Of a stretch of 64,000 nt of DNA, positions 10,991-20,899 are shown in pieces (the first letter of the stretch is position 1; each line of letters starts with the position of its first letter). The translations under genes were made by a program, and so were the position numbers. Source of the DNA: Anagrus nilaparvatae (lineage: Eukaryota > Arthropoda > Insecta > Hymenoptera > Mymaridae); contig JAKSXM010000272.1 in NCBI GenBank assembly GCA_022575985.1, positions 4,278,001 to 4,342,000 on the forward strand, in the 5' to 3' direction. The notes beneath the pieces are model-generated. The model was not told where the DNA came from and did no database searches. It worked only from the letters and a program-made list of their open reading frames with translations.

Positions 10991-12099
10991 CTCTAACAAA
11001 AATAACAACGTAGTTATACTCCTTGGCTCAGAGAGTTATTTCAGGGAGTTAACTCCCTAAAACGGGGAGTTAACTCCCTGAAATTTCTGTCATCTCCTCG
11101 AATACCTTCGGGATGAAAATGGACCGTACGAGGGAAAACTAATATCCTGGAGGCGTAAATTTTAATTTTTCATCCAAAACAATTTTCCAATTTTCCAATT
11201 TTCCAATATGGCGGACCAGAAAAAATAAAAATAAAGACTTTCTACATTACCTGGGGGTTTTCGGGGTCGAGAAAAACTTTTTTATGAATGAAAATTTTGA
11301 TTTTTTTGCCCCAACATATTTTCCAATTTTCCAAGATGGCGGACCAGAAAAAATCAAAATAAAGACTTTCTACATTACCTAGGGGTTTTCAGGGCCGAGA
11401 AAACCGTTTCTATGAATTAAAATTTTGATTTTTTTGCCCCAAAATATTTTCTAAATTTCCAAGATGGCGGACCAGAAAAAATCAAAATAAAGACTTACTA
11501 CATTACCTAGGGGTTTTCAGGACCGAGAAAACCGTTTTTATGAATGAAAATTTTGATTTTTTTGCCCCAAAATATTTTCCAATTTTCCAAGATGGCGGAC
11601 CAGAAAAAATCAAAATAAAGACTTTCTACATTACCTAGGGGTTTTCGGGGTCGAGAAAGCCGATTTTATGAATGAAAATTTTAATCTCTGCCCCAACATA
11701 TTTTTTGGAAAATTGGAAAATATGTTGATGCAAAAAGATTAAAATTTTCATTCACAAAAACGGTTTTCTCGGCCCCGAAAACCCCTAGGTAATGTAGAAA
11801 GTCTTTATTTTGATTTTTTCTGGTCCGCCATCTTGGAAAATTGGAAAATATGTTGAGGCAAAGAGATTAAAATTTTCATTCACAAAAACGGTTTTCTCGG
11901 CCCCGAAAACCCCTAGGTAATGTAGTAAATAAAATTAAAATAAAATTAAAATTTACGCCTACAGGATATCAGTTTTCCCTCATACGGTCTATTTTCATCC
12001 CGAAGGTATTCGTGGAGATGTCAGAAATTTCAGGGAGTTAACTCCCTGAAATAACTCTCTGAGCCAGGGAGTATAACTACGTGGTTATTTTTGTTAGAG
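10991..12099. mobile_element. fold-back element with ATGGCGGACC minisatellite
   Basis: The ends CTCTAACAAAAATAAC and GTTATTTTTGTTAGAG continue inward as inverted arms of over 150 bp (10991-11165 against 11935-12099), including GGGAGTTAACTCCCT palindromes. Between the arms are four direct copies of a ~127-bp unit containing AAGATGGCGGACCAG, then two copies in the opposite orientation (about 11700-11930). No transposase frame is present. Confidence 0.88.
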
Positions 12100-12144
12100 T
12101 TTAAATAAATAATTAAATAACAAAATTAATTAATATTAATTTAG

Positions 12145-12900
12145 TCAAGCTGTTGTTAAACTGGCATCTAATTTATAAAGATTCTGCCTTATTGCTTTTT
12201 TAAATAAATTAAATGAGTGCAGGTTACGAATGCAGGAAGGAATTTTGTTCCAAAAGTTTAAGTACTTTACCTGAAATGAGTATAGGCCCCAATCAGTTGT
12301 AACTTTGTTAGGATCTAAGTCTTTACGGGGACCACGAACTGGCCTATCAGGCTTATAAGGCTTGAATAGTGGTAGCAAAATAGGAGGTTCTTTTAAACGA
12401 ACTATCCTATACATTATAAGAGAGGCGAAATAGTCAGTACGAGTTGAGTTACTCATCCAATTCAATTCTCTGGAAAGCAGTGATATACTAGTTGCGCCCA
12501 ATGCCATGGATGTATCTAATTCCAGATTTTGCTAGTCTCTGTATTAGAACACCCAACTCATTGCAGACATCAGAGTATACTACCTTGCAATAGTCAAGGT
12601 GAGGGACCACAAGAGATTCGACCAGTCGCTTGCGTAGAGTAATTGATGTGCAAGGCAGGATAGTTCTAAGAAATTAAAGAACTTTATTGACATTTTTGGT
12701 TACTTGAAATACTTGAGGCCTCCATGAAAGAGTACTATCAAGTTTTACCCCTAGACTAATTATAACATCAATAAACGGAACCTTGTCACCAACATTCTAT
12801 ATCAGAAGCAATAGAAAGATCTTCTGTGGGGGATATTGAGATGTTACTAAAATATAAATTGAGCACTTCAGGTAAAAAGCCATGAAGAGCATCATTTACC
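12145..12900 (-). pseudogene. Jockey/CR1-like LINE, C-terminal part of ORF2
   Basis: Minus-strand sequence reads ISLGVKLDSTLSW, LRKRLVESLVVPHLDYC, VYSDVC and RYIHGIGR, then WNKIPSCIRNLHSFNLFKKA. This is the thumb and C-terminal tail common to Jockey/CR1/RTE-like LINE polymerases (LGV.LD..L.W, LV.P.LDYC, W..LP..IR). Stops and frame changes lie between 12500 and 12700; the last 120 codons (12507-12145) are open. The catalytic RT palm is missing. Confidence 0.75.
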
Positions 12901-13006
12901 TTAGGAGTCAACCCCAGCATTCTCATCTCCTTCCAAAAATTTTTCTTAAATCAAGAGCACTTCATATACATATACAGTCGTCCAGTCCATGCCTGCAGAT
13001 CTGAGA

Positions 13007-13935
13007 TCAATGCGCAGGTCCATTGGGCATTTTCCTCTTCGTCTTTTTCCATCGTTTCTGCCATTTTTCCAAAGAGCTGGAACAGGCGCGAGTGGATGCC
13101 ACTTCGCGGTCCTCTACCCTATCGTAAATAAATTTTCGCTCCAACGCTAGCAGGTCGATGGGTATGACCGATGCGACTACCTGGATCGCCTCGAGTGATA
13201 CCGTATGGTACGCGCAGGCGATCCTCAGGGCCGCTTGCCGCTGCACAGACGATATTTTATGTCTGTGCTTGGCAAATTTGGTGATATCCGCCCAGATCTC
13301 AGATCCGTAAAGCAGGACAGAGTTGACAACGGACATCAACAATCTTCGCTTCCCGGGTTTGGGCCCTCCTATGTTGGCCATGAGCCTTGACAAGGAGGAT
13401 GCGACCGACGCGGCCTTCTCACTCGACCTCTGAAATTGTTCCCAGAAGTTCAGCTTATCATCAAGCAGAACTCCCAGGTACTTAACCGATGTCTTAGCTT
13501 GGATCGTGTGAGGGTTTCCACCAATATCGACATTTAAATCGATGTCCGTGGATATTGTTGTTCGACGGGTCAGCAGTACTATCTCCGTTTTTGGGATCGC
13601 GATCTGGAGCCCCTGCTCGCCAGAGGTTGATCTGTCTCATGACTAGATTCAACCTCTCCTGGATTACCTGCATGTCCCTGCCGGTGATGGTCAGGGCCAC
13701 GTCATCCGCGTACCCGATCAGGAAAGTTCCTTCTGGGAGGTGAACGCGCAACAGGCCATCGTAAAAGGCATTCCACAGGTCTGGTCCGAGAACCGAACAT
13801 TCGGCAATGCCCGCACTCAGAACCCTCTGTCGCCTGCCATCGAGCGTGTCGTAGAGCAGTCTCCGGTCCCGTAGGTAGTCCGTTTGTACGTTACCCAGAT
13901 ACCTGGGTATCCGGAAATCGTACTCGAGTGTATGA
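13007..13935 (-). pseudogene. R1-like LINE reverse transcriptase fragment
   Basis: From about 13930 downward the translation has VLSAGIAECSVLGPDLWNAF, then LIGYADDVALTITGRD with the YADD catalytic box, VKYLGVLLDDKLNFWEQF, LLYGSEIWAD and RQAALRIACAYHTVS. These are palm, thumb and C-terminal motifs of R1/I-type LINEs. A frameshift near 13625 breaks the palm-thumb link. GC content is well above that of its surroundings, which suggests recent arrival from a less AT-rich source or a young copy. It is 5'-truncated near 13935. Confidence 0.85.
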
Positions 13936-14029
13936 AAAATTATCTGTTTACTGTAAACTTTGGCTGAAATAAAAATTGACTTAGCTTAGGCCATATAATT
14001 TTATCTTACAACATTTATAGCCCAAAAGT

Positions 14030-15004
14030 AGATGTAGACACGTAGATGATATATTTGTGATATATAATGGCACAACAAGGCAATTCGAGGCATTCAAAAA
14101 ATACATAAATAAATTCAATAAAAGCATTCAATTTACAGAAGAAATAGAAAAAGATAACACCATCAATTTTCTAGATTTACAAGTCACAAAATGTAATAAT
14201 AGACTGGGATTCTCAATATTTAGAAAAGAAACCACTACAGACATTGTGATTCACAACACATCTCATCATCCAAAAAATCGAAAAATGGCAGCATTTAATT
14301 CATTAATTCACAGAGATATAAGCATACCTATGAACAGCAATGATTTTAACAAAGAAATAGACATCATTAAACAAATAGCTAAAAACAATGGTTACAAAAT
14401 AAAAGACATTAATAATTTAATTTTAAAACACAAAAATAAAAATAATAATTCATTAAATGCCAAAGTGAATGACAACGTAAAATACATAGGTGCTATTTAT
14501 ACTACAGATTTACCTTATATATTAAATAATACCATGAAAAAATACAATTACAAAATAGGTTTCAGAACAGACAATAAACTAGAAAAATTACTTAAAACTA
14601 AAAACAAAAATAATAATAATAATGATGATTTTATAAAAAAAGCAGGTGTATATAAAATTAGTTGTGAATCATGTGATAAAATATATATAGGCCAAACAGG
14701 TAGAAGTTTTAAAGAGAGATTTAAAGAACACATTCCAAAAACAGAAAATTTAACCCCACAAAAAATTTTAGACATAAACACAAAATTTGCATTACATATC
14801 ATAAATACCAATCATAGTTACACAGTCATATACACAAATTTAACACCAATTCATTATTGCAATAAAGGTAAATACTTGGATACATTAGAAAAGTATGAGA
14901 TATATAAACAAACAAAAAGTGATAAAAATAAATTATTAAATGATAAATTAATTTATAAAAATAATGTACTGTTTGATAGAATAATTGAAAATAGCCAAAT
15001 GTAA
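14030..15004 (+). pseudogene. Penelope-like retroelement, RT end plus GIY-YIG
   Basis: Starts just at the catalytic box (HVDDIFVIYNGT, 14035-14070) and runs open through NTINFLDLQV and TSHHPKNRKMAAFNSLIHR to a GIY-YIG nuclease: GVYKISCESCDKIYIGQTGR with a following FKERFKEH helix. This is the Penelope order, RT then linker then GIY-YIG. Everything before the VDD box is lost, so it is 5'-truncated, but the 315 codons that remain have no stop. It inserted next to the R1-like fragment. The same subfamily recurs, more decayed, at 25451-26016. A ribozyme-like motif follows at 15175. Confidence 0.88.
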
Positions 15005-15174
15005 ATATTATAAATTCAATAAACTATATACATAAACTGTAAACAAATGAAAATAATAAAGAAATATTTCAGTCTTACATGAGCATCAACACGGCAAGCT
15101 CGTAATAAATAAATAATTAAATTTAGTTTTTATATATTTTTAATGTGACTTCTCAATAATTAATTGAGATCAGT

Positions 15175-15222
15175 GAATGACCTGATGATGGGAATTTATT
15201 CCCGAAACGCGTAGTCGTTATA
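15175..15222 (+). ncRNA. hammerhead-like ribozyme motif 3' of the PLE
   Basis: CTGATGA (15182-15188), a 5-bp stem GGGAA/TTCCC with a TTTA loop (15190-15203), GAAAC (15204-15208), then GTC (15214-15216) as a cleavage-type triplet. A-U and C-G give the minimal two-pair stem III, and ATGAC (upstream) pairs with GTTAT (downstream) as stem I, one pair being G-U. One extra base (T15189) sits between core and stem II. PLEs are known to carry minimal type-I hammerheads; activity is unproven. Confidence 0.6.
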
Positions 15223-15365
15223 TGTAAATAAATTGTAAAATAGATGGAAAATAAATTAAAATTTTTCACAATTTTTGTGTATTTAATTTAAAATATCATA
15301 TATATTAAAATTTGCAATTTGGTGACAAACAAAAGTTTTTTTAAAAATAAAAGTTTTTTAAAAAT

Positions 15366-15853
15366 ATTCTAACAATAAATAGAACTTCACAAAAGCAACA
15401 TAGTTAATTTAATTAATGAAGTTCTTGTTTTAGTTCTGGAAAATTTATTCTTATAATTATAGTTATTATCAATAACACAAACGAGATGTTACTTTTAACT
15501 TAAAGATTTCTGGATAAAATTGAAAACCTGAATAGTATGAATCTTTGTTTGTATCTTTTAGTTTTTAACATTTAGAATAATTGAGTTGCTTTTTTGTAGT
15601 TCTATTAATTCATTGAAACCTGCAAAGAAATAATTTTGGCCTATATCTGGTTCAGAATTATTAAAACTGATTATAAAGTCTTATGCGAGCTATCCGAAGA
15701 TTAGTTATTTTTAATATTATATGTTTTGAACCTGATCAGGTTATAATTTAAGATTAATGAATAATAATTATAGTCAACAGGTTCTAACGAATAAATAGAA
15801 CTACATAAAAGCAACACAATTAATTTAATTAATGCATTTCTTGTTTTGGTTCT
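15366..15853. repeat. 75-bp direct repeat, 415 bp apart
   Basis: 15366-15440 and 15781-15853 share TTCTAACNAATAAATAGAACT, AAAAGCAACA and TTAATTTAATTAATG with few differences. Confidence 0.75.
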
Positions 15854-16282
15854 AAAGTATTACTATATACACAGACGTAGTTAACTCTACGAGTGCCGGT
15901 GCACGACTGACTGCTTGCGCGCCTCCAGGGTGAAGAAAGGAGGTGATGTTTCTGGTATATGAATGTCATGTACAGAAGCGGTCCTTAAACGCCGTATTTT
16001 CTAAAATTATCACTAGGCAGCGCAGTTGTTTGTTCATTATCCATGAGGTGGTTGCGTTAGTTTTAGTAGTATTAAAATATGAATGTGCGTATCTGTTTAT
16101 AAATTAATAATTATTACTTTAAAGGAAAATTAATTTAAGTTTTGTATCCAGAGATTAATGATTAATATTAATTAAATAATTTTAACATTAATAATTATGA
16201 TAATTGCATAATATGAACAAATTTTAGTGGGTAGAGAATAAGCGGGAAGACGAGTTTGTATGCAGTTTTGTTCATATTTTAC

Positions 16283-16355
16283 AAATGCTCTCGTGGTTGA
16301 ATGGGCCATCGCGTGTTCTATCAAGGGTAAGGTCTAGGGATCGAAATTCGTTGAA
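16283..16355 (+). repeat. tRNA-like pol III head (possible SINE)
   Basis: A-box-like TGGTTGAATGG and B-box-like GGGATCGAAATTC are separated by about 35 bp and followed by a T-run. No full cloverleaf is evident, so it is called SINE-like rather than a tRNA gene. Confidence 0.45.
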
Positions 16356-16508
16356 TTTTTTTTTTCATTTAATTTATTAATTTTTTTTTCTTAAATTATG
16401 CAATCAATTTTTTTTTTCATAAATAGTAATTTTAATAATAATAATAATAAAATTCTATGATAAAAAACAATTAAAGTGAAAATACTTTAAATTTCAATAT
16501 TTTTTTAG

Positions 16509-16621
16509 GAGCAACTCTTCGCTTTGAAGTTGAACTAATAAACATAGGTGATTCGCCACCATCTGCTAATGTATTTAAAGAAATCGATGCTGACTTAGAT
16601 AATCAACTGTCCCGAGAGGAG
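16509..16621 (+). CDS. FKBP14: FKBP14-like isomerase, PPIase end and first EF-hand exon
   Basis: An acceptor TTTTTTAG and a donor GTGAGG bound an exon that completes the Gly codon split at 5080/16509. It reads GATLRFEVELINIGDSPPSA, the last beta strand of the FKBP domain, then NVFKEIDADLDNQLSREE, a canonical EF-hand loop with Asp at positions 1, 3 and 5, Ser at 9 and Glu at 12. It ends in frame 0, matching the next exon at 37039. An FKBP domain followed by two EF-hands is the FKBP14/FKBP7 layout. Calcium binding by this loop is likely from the residues. Confidence 0.94.
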
Positions 16622-16837
16622 GTGAGGACATTTATGGCAAGAGTATTTTATATTTATTTCAATTTTTTTTATTAGTTAAAAGAAATTGGTGAAAAAATTT
16701 AAACTGAAACATGTCAAGAATAAATTCTTGATATTTTTTTTGCGTAGGTAGTGGAGAAATGAAAATATAGAAAAAAACAAATGCTTTACGCATACTGTTC
16801 AGCACCCGAACTGAAAGTTATGTGGCACTCGATATTA

Positions 16838-17070
16838 CCTTGGCTTTACCCACTAAAACTCCACTCCATTCCTACGTTATGTGAGCCTAGCCCAGGACCA
16901 TTTTCACATTCCTTTAGCCCAGGCCATTTAGTTCTATTCATGAACTCCATCTTTTGACTTGCATCCAGTGCCTCGCCAGTTTGTTTAAGGACTCCGTCAT
17001 TTCTTCTGATTAAAATTCCATCTTTGTGTCTAATAATGTTCCATAAAATATTTGTTAGATATACGTCATT
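16838..17070 (-). CDS. unrecognised exon-like open frame in the intron
   Basis: On the minus strand an acceptor-like TGTCAATTTTAG precedes GNDVYLTNILWNIIRHKDGI, then NDGVLKQTGEALDASQKM and WPGLKECENGPGLGSHNVG. The residue mix is unlike the Lys/Asn/Phe-rich random frames around it. The frame ends at a stop soon after EWSFSG, with a GTAAAG just beyond that could be a donor. I do not recognise a family. It could be an exon of a nested antisense gene, a captured fragment or chance. Confidence 0.3.
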
Positions 17071-17533
17071 TCCTAAAATTGACAAAAAGAAGGTTAATAA
17101 ATAGGTATATAAATAAAGAAGGGGCCCAAAAAAAAAAATATAAATAAATAAATAAATAAAAAATATAAATAAATAGGTGAATAAATAAATAAATACATCA
17201 ATACAAAAAAAATAATCTTAACATCTGCTTTTTTTTGTGATGTCGCGTGTAGGGGCTAGGCTGATTGCTTGTAAATGCAGCTTTACCCTGATGCAAAAGA
17301 TAGCGCTGAATAAACGCTTATTTTTATCGCTTATTTTCCGCGCTAAATCCTCACTAAATTATCGCTAAATCATCGATGAATCAGCGCTTATTTAGTGCAA
17401 AAAAATAACTTATATTTAATTTTTAAAAAATTTTTGAGAGGAGGGTTGAGGGAGTTCTTTTAAAATGGCGGACCCTAAATTGGACCATTTTTTTGAAAAA
17501 ATTCCGAATTTTTTAAAATTGAAAAAATAATTA

Positions 17534-17688
17534 AAAAGGTAAAAAAAAAAATCGATCTATCCAAGTAAAAGTTTATTGGTGTTATGTTTCTTTAATTGAC
17601 GTTTCGTCGATCCATGTCGACCTTATCAAAACTACAATAAATATTTTACAAAATAAATGTATAACTAAAAAAAAAAATAATTATAATA
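17534..17688 (-). repeat. PLE pseudo-LTR-like arm (left, outer part)
   Basis: Inverted copy of 23632-23783. On the minus strand it contains GTCGACATGGATCGAC followed by GAAACGTC, a hammerhead-like stem II and core. The arm continues at 19741-19963 after the 2-kb insertion described below. Confidence 0.8.
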
Positions 17689-18683
17689 TCTCTCTATATT
17701 ATAAAATTCTAAACGCTGCCGCCACCGCCGCTGCCACCGCCGACATGGGTCATTTGGTCACCCCCATTTGGGCACCCCCATTTGGACGACCCCATTTGGA
17801 CACAACCATTTGGGCACCCGTGTTTGTTTTTTTTTATTCAAATTGCAATTTTTTTTATTTTTATTTTATTTTTTTTTTTTTTAAGTTTAAAATTTATTTA
17901 CTTCAGCTAAAAGTTATAGAAATAATAGGCGAATTAAGTAAAAAAGGTAAAAATAAAATTAATAATATTCATGTAACAATAATTTAAAAATGTAAGAATT
18001 TAAAATTGTCAAATATTTTTCTATATTTTTTATAATTTGTGTAATATTATTAATTAAAAATTTCTAAATAGATTTTAAAAAGGACCCCGAACTAGGGGTG
18101 GAAACATCAATAAATAAATAAATTAAATTGTAGTCGATAAAAGGTCAAATTATTTTTATTTATCTATTCACTAAACTCGAGTAAAACTTGAAAAAATCAT
18201 AAAAATAAAATTATTAAAAAGCATAAAAAATTATTAACTTAATAAAATTAATAGATAAATACAAAACGTACAATATATTTAACTTAGATAACAAATTAAT
18301 ACGAATTATATCTGACGAAATACTAAGTTTAGAAGAATTAATGGAAGGCCAAGAACTATTAACAGATGCAGGTATAGATATTTTTTTGAAAATTAAAATA
18401 AAAAAATTATTTTTAATAAAAAAATAATTTTATTATTTTTTATAGATGATAAGAAATAATTAGTAAAATTTAACAACGGATTTCATATTATTGCAAATAA
18501 AAGAAACAAAAGAAAAATTAAATTATTTAAATAAAAAAAAAAATTATTAGCAAATAAGTTTAAAGTTTTATTCTTTCTAATTAATTGTCATTTAATTTCT
18601 AATTGTAAACATGGGCCTTTTCACCACACTCGACGCTTTGCGGGGGTTGGCGCGCGGAGCGCGCAGGGGGCTAAGCCCCCTAG
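17689..18683 (+). mobile_element. non-autonomous Helitron with exon-like pieces
   Basis: The 5' end is TCTCTCTATATT after an A. The 3' end has two hairpins (GCGCGCGGAGCGCGC and GGGGGCTAAGCCCCC) and finishes CCCTAG before a T. The paired arm at 23437-23783 shows the uninterrupted host sequence, so the insertion point is A/T as expected for Helitrons. Inside are a CATTTGGGCACCCC tandem run (17750-17822) and open segments with splice-like borders: VIEIIGELSKKGKNKIN (about 17910-17985), then RIISDEILSLEELMEGQELL (to about 18366, followed by GTATAG), then an acceptor TTTTATAG and VKFNNGFHIIANKRNKRK (one stop before it). No Rep/helicase is present. Confidence 0.75.
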
Positions 18684-19748
18684 TATGTATATTAGAGTGG
18701 ACCTATCTTTGGACTTTGTGGAAAAACTTTGCTCCCCGGGTATTTATGTGAAGTTTTGGTCATAAAAAGTTCCCAGTTCCAAGGATTTTGCTTTAGCCCT
18801 GCAAAAACACGTGCCTGTAACCACATCAATTTTCCCATTTAAATAACATGGGAATTTTGAGTTTTTAGCAATACAAATTTTCACAAAAGTCAAAAAGCGT
18901 TTTAAAATGCTAATTTTTACTGGAAAACATACTTTTATATGTTGTAAAGACATACAAACCGCCCTGCATTCATTCCAAAGGGAATTTCGGGGCTAGAAAC
19001 GCAAATTTATCGAGTCCCAATTTCAGGGTTTTCAAAAAAAGTCAATTTTTATCATTATCTTTGAAAAGTAATATCTTAAAAACTAATTAAAGTAAAGAGA
19101 CGAGTAAAAAATTTTTGGAAACTTCAAGCTTGTAAAAAATTATTAAGGCCTTTAAAACTCAATTTCGTTAAAATTTACAATTTTGGCAGCAATTTAAATA
19201 AATTTAAAAATTGGTCATTCCGGGTCAAAAATTACCAGTAGGTTAATTGACTATAGAGCTAAGAGAAACAGTGATTAAAATATACGGCTTACGTCGTTTG
19301 AAAGGTGACACTTATACAAAAAAAAAGTGAACCAACCAGAAGTATTTTGGTTAATTTTTGAAGTTGTAGCTTTTTATCGAAAATTACCGAAATCCCTGTT
19401 TTATAGGATTGAGCAAACATGTAAATTTGCGTTTCTAGCCCCAAAATTCTCTTTGGAATGAATGCAGAGCGGTTTGTATATCTTTACAACATATAAAAGT
19501 ATGTTTTCCAGTAAAAATCATCATTTTAAAACGCTTTTTGGCTTTTGTGAAAATTTGTATAGCTAAAAACTCAAAATTCCCATGTTATTTAAATGGGAAA
19601 ATTGATGTCGTTACAGGCACGTGTTTTTGTAAGGCTGAAGCAAAATCCTTGGAACTGGGAACTTTTTATGACCAAAACTTCACAAAAAAACCCGGGGAGC
19701 AAAGATTTTCCACAAAGTCCAAAAATAGGTCCACTTTAATGTATATAA
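18684..19748. mobile_element. fold-back element, AGAGTGGACC termini
   Basis: The left end TATTAGAGTGGACCTAT and right end ATAGGTCCACTTTAATGTAT continue as inverted arms of roughly 300 bp containing TGCTCCCCGGG, CAAAACTTCAC and AACATGGGAATTTT. Open frames at 18744-18953 and 19538-19756 are only the two arms read in opposite directions. One arm of a further copy lies at 56573-56760. Confidence 0.85.
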
Positions 19749-19963
19749 TGATGTGATGTTACTTACAATTTAAATATTTGAAGTTTATAAATTCAAAAAA
19801 TGAATTATGTCATGAATTAAACAGAAGTTTAAAATCAATTTAAAAAATAATAACATGGTATATTTATAAAAAATAATAAGAATTATAAATTAATATGAAA
19901 ATTATTGACATGACTATTTTGATACTAAACTTTAATAAGATTCCACATGAAAACAAGTAATTA
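19741..19963 (-). repeat. PLE pseudo-LTR-like arm (left, inner part)
   Basis: Inverted match to 23437-23632, including CATGAATTAAACAGAAGTTT and CCACATGAAAACAAGT. Together with 17534-17688 it forms one arm of the inverted pair enclosing two PLE fragments. Confidence 0.8.
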
Positions 19964-20442
19964 ACAGCTGATAATATAGTATATATCGTCACGAGTGACG
20001 ATACAATGCCTTTCTCGTCATACTACAATGAAACGCTTTGTATCGAACGAGTGGCGATATATTTTTTTTTCAACAATATTCGAATATTCATCGTCTTTTA
20101 GACAAAATATAAAATATTACTAAAAAACAAAACTTTTTTTTTAAACACATTATTTATTTGCATATACATTCATTTTTAATACGTTAGAAAAAATGTTACA
20201 TTTATTTCTGATTATTTATTTCGGCATCTATATTATTATTTTCGTCTATAATAAATTATCATCTTCTTCTTTAACATTATTTTCCGACATTTTATGTTTT
20301 AAACAAAAACACGCTCATGCGTTCTATACAATGGCCACGTTACAACTAAATTTTATTCAGTTCTACATTGAACTTTGATCATGCGCAGTCTCTACCTCGG
20401 TCTCTACTATTACGATAATACTTTTATACGTACGAGTAGACT

Positions 20443-20860
20443 CTATATCGTAAGAGTAGAAGCCCTCTTGCGATAAAGTACCTTTATTTCATATACTACG
20501 GACCGTCTATAAACGATACATATTCGAATAGTGTTTATATCAAAACTGTAAACTACATTGTTTCTATTCTCCTTTTTTAGTTTATCTTTGCCTTTAACAA
20601 CAATATTGCTTAAGTTATTGGCAATTATAGGAATAGAAATAATGTCATTCTCACTTAAAACTTTTTTAATGCCATGAAAGTAACCCTCAACATAGGGTAC
20701 ACCAACTTTAGGTTTTCTAGCAATTATTTTATTCTGAATATCGCGAAAATGATTTTCACTATCATGCAATTTATACTTAATACTGTCTAATCTTTTTTTG
20801 ATGTACATTTTATAAAATTAACCGGATAATTATTGTTTGTTAAATAGTATTTAACTAACT
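20443..20860 (-). pseudogene. PLE linker fragment before GIY-YIG
   Basis: The minus-strand frame reads KVGVPYVEGYFHGIKKVLSE, then IPIIANNLSNIVVKGKDKLK and NNVVYSFDI. In PLEs this linker (the PYVEG segment, then a GKDK block and NVVYKI) leads into the GIY-YIG nuclease; here it degenerates just where the nuclease should begin. It lies head to head with the + strand PLE fragment at 20900. Confidence 0.65.
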
Positions 20861-20899
20861 CTAAATTTTCATTATGAAATTTAGAATTAGACAATTATA

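Larger units (their letters stand above)
5081..16508 (+). other. intron 1 in window of the FKBP14-like gene (11.4 kb)
   Basis: Bounded by GTAAGAG and TTTTTTAG. It contains, in order, an R1-like LINE tail, a MITE, a Ty3/gypsy pol remnant, a fold-back element, two LINE fragments, a PLE body with a ribozyme-like motif, and a SINE-like tRNA head. 5160-5880 and 10160-10990 show no gene, and 15860-16280 shows none beyond a short GC-richer patch (15890-16050) that I cannot assign. Confidence 0.85.

Noticed and set aside
13205..13743. Two + strand frames (13205-13390, 13555-13743)
   Set aside because: Shadows of the minus-strand R1-like LINE.
14548..14811. Minus-strand 87-aa frame
   Set aside because: Antisense shadow of the PLE GIY-YIG frame.
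18744..19756. Two similar frames on opposite strands (18744-18953, 19538-19756)
   Set aside because: They are the two arms of one fold-back element; their mutual similarity follows from the inverted repeat, not from protein conservation.
20193..20378. 61-aa + strand frame
   Set aside because: Low-complexity hydrophobic translation next to PLE debris, no family resemblance.
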